Shown: one piece after another, positions 12,402 through 13,237 of the stretch
Numbering within the stretch: the first letter of the stretch is position 1
Layout of the letters: every line of letters starts with the position of its first letter
Source of the DNA: an uncultured Clostridium sp.
GTDB taxonomy: Bacteria > Bacillota > Clostridia > TANB77 > CAG-508
Length of the DNA: 13,237 nt
NCBI GenBank assembly: GCA_946497585.1
Contig: CAMMLF010000038.1
Location: 1-13,237, forward strand
Reading direction: 5' to 3'
Made by a program: the position numbers and the translations under genes
The notes under the pieces: generated by a model
Seen by the model: the letters and a program-made list of their open reading frames with translations, nothing else
Databases searched by the model: none
Told to the model about the DNA's origin: nothing

Positions 12402-13237
12402 TTATTCTTCTTCTTTGGCTAAATCTAAGCCTAACTCATGTAATTTTGCAATTACTTCTTCTAATGATTTCTTTCCTAAATTCTTAACTTTCATCATATC
12501 TGTTTCTGTTTTGTTTGCCAAGTCTTCAACTGTTGATATTCCTGATCTCTTTAAGCAGTTGAATGACCTTACAGATAATTCAAGCTCTTCGATAGGCATT
12601 TCTAAGATTTTTTCTTTCTTATTTTCTTCTTTTTCAATCATTATTTGAGTATTTTTTGCTGTTTCTGATAAATCCACAAATAGTTTTAAGTGTTCTGTTA
12701 AAACTTTTGCAGCTAAGCTTAATGCTTCATATGGCTCTAAGCTTCCATCTGTCCATAATTCTATTGTTAATTTATCATAGTCTACCATTTGACCAACTCT
12801 AGTATTTTCTACTGCGTAGTTTACTTTTTTTACTGGTGAATAGATAGAATCTATTGCTATTACTCCAATTGGTTGATTTGGTGTCTTATTTTTTTCTGCT
12901 GTATTATATCCTCTTCCCATATCAGCAACCATTTCCATATTTAGTTTTCCACCTTTTGAAACTGTTGCAATATGTAAGTCTGGATTTAATATCTCTACTG
13001 TACCATCTGTAATAATGTCTCCTGCTTTAACTTCTCCTTCACCTTCAAAATTAATTCTAAGTGTTTTTTCTTCATTTTTATCCATTTTAATTCTAACCAT
13101 TTTTAGGTTTAGAATTATTTCAGGAACATCTTCTACTACATTTGGTATTGTAGTGAATTCGTGTTGAGCACCATCAATTTTTACACTTTTTATTGCACAT
13201 CCTGGTAATGATGAAAGTAGTATTCTTCTTAAAGAAT
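12402..13237 (-). CDS. rpoA: RNA polymerase alpha subunit, 5' end outside the window
   Basis: The alpha subunit nucleates RNA polymerase assembly through its N-terminal domain and contacts UP elements and activators through its C-terminal domain. The reading frame is open to the window edge and carries the hallmark LRRILLSSLPGCAIKSVKID, then HEFTTIPNVVEDVPEIILNLK. It continues with NPDLHIATVSKGGKLNME, IDSIYSPVKKVNYAVENTRVGQ and DYDKLTIELWTDG. The C-terminal domain occupies the last 70 residues (IEELELSVRSFNCLKRSGIS, VKNLGKKSLEEVIAKLHELGL). About 277 residues are visible, so roughly the first 35-40 are missing. An internal ATG at 13100 is not the start, because conserved sequence continues upstream of it. 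rplQ follows 67 bp downstream in the usual order. Confidence 0.97.
   Translation of the reverse strand, partial: SLRRILLSSLPGCAIKSVKIDGAQHEFTTIPNVVEDVPEIILNLKMVRIKMDKNEEKTLRINFEGEGEVKAGDIITDGTVEILNPDLHIATVSKGGKLNMEMVADMGRGYNTAEKNKTPNQPIGVIAIDSIYSPVKKVNYAVENTRVGQMVDYDKLTIELWTDGSLEPYEALSLAAKVLTEHLKLFVDLSETAKNTQIMIEKEENKKEKILEMPIEELELSVRSFNCLKRSGISTVEDLANKTETDMMKVKNLGKKSLEEVIAKLHELGLDLAKEEE

Noticed and set aside
12021..12648. Plus-strand Phe/Ser-rich frames over rplQ and rpoA
   Set aside because: They are antisense shadows of Lys/Glu-rich coding sequence.

Overview
The window reads as chromosome of a low-G+C Gram-positive bacterium, most likely an uncultured gut-type member of the Clostridia. 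The reasons are a strongly A+T-rich base composition, polypurine Shine-Dalgarno sites (AGGAGG, AAAGGA), near-consensus sigma-A promoters, a Gram-positive LexA box, and a housekeeping gene set of clostridial type. No CRISPR array, complete insertion sequence, prophage or tRNA gene was found.

Almost all protein genes lie on the minus strand. From right to left they are: rpoA (5' end beyond the window) and rplQ, the tail of the large ribosomal-protein operon; recN, with its own consensus promoter overlapped by a LexA box; a roughly 290-nt structured RNA gene with its own promoter and terminator; lysS with a separate promoter; an M50 site-2-type protease; tsaD and a calcineurin-like phosphoesterase, tightly coupled; then tig, clpP and clpX, the trigger-factor/ClpXP proteostasis cluster, here apparently split into separately promoted units. 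At the left edge is the first 11 codons of a response-regulator gene.

Two genes run on the plus strand, against this backbone. One encodes a 164-aa protein of unknown function (291-785), divergent from the response regulator. The other encodes an 85-aa, Phe-rich protein of unknown function (4799-5056). Both have a near-consensus promoter, a TTG start nine bases after the ribosome binding site, and a stop codon next to or inside a hairpin terminator. They look like self-contained cassettes placed in a conserved backbone.

The most interesting non-protein signal is the RNA gene between recN and lysS (about 9606-9899, minus). It has a perfect TTGACA-17-TATAAT promoter, two large nested helical domains closed by perfect 11-bp and 9-bp helices, and a strong intrinsic terminator. 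lysS has its own promoter just downstream, so this is probably an independent RNA and not a lysS leader. I could not assign it to tmRNA, RNase P RNA, SRP RNA, a T-box or any riboswitch I know; a divergent 6S-like RNA remains possible. Other points of note are a REP-like palindrome fused to the 3' end of tig, a charged insertion of about 50 residues in ribosomal protein L17, and long inverted repeats in the leaders of clpX, tsaD and lysS.
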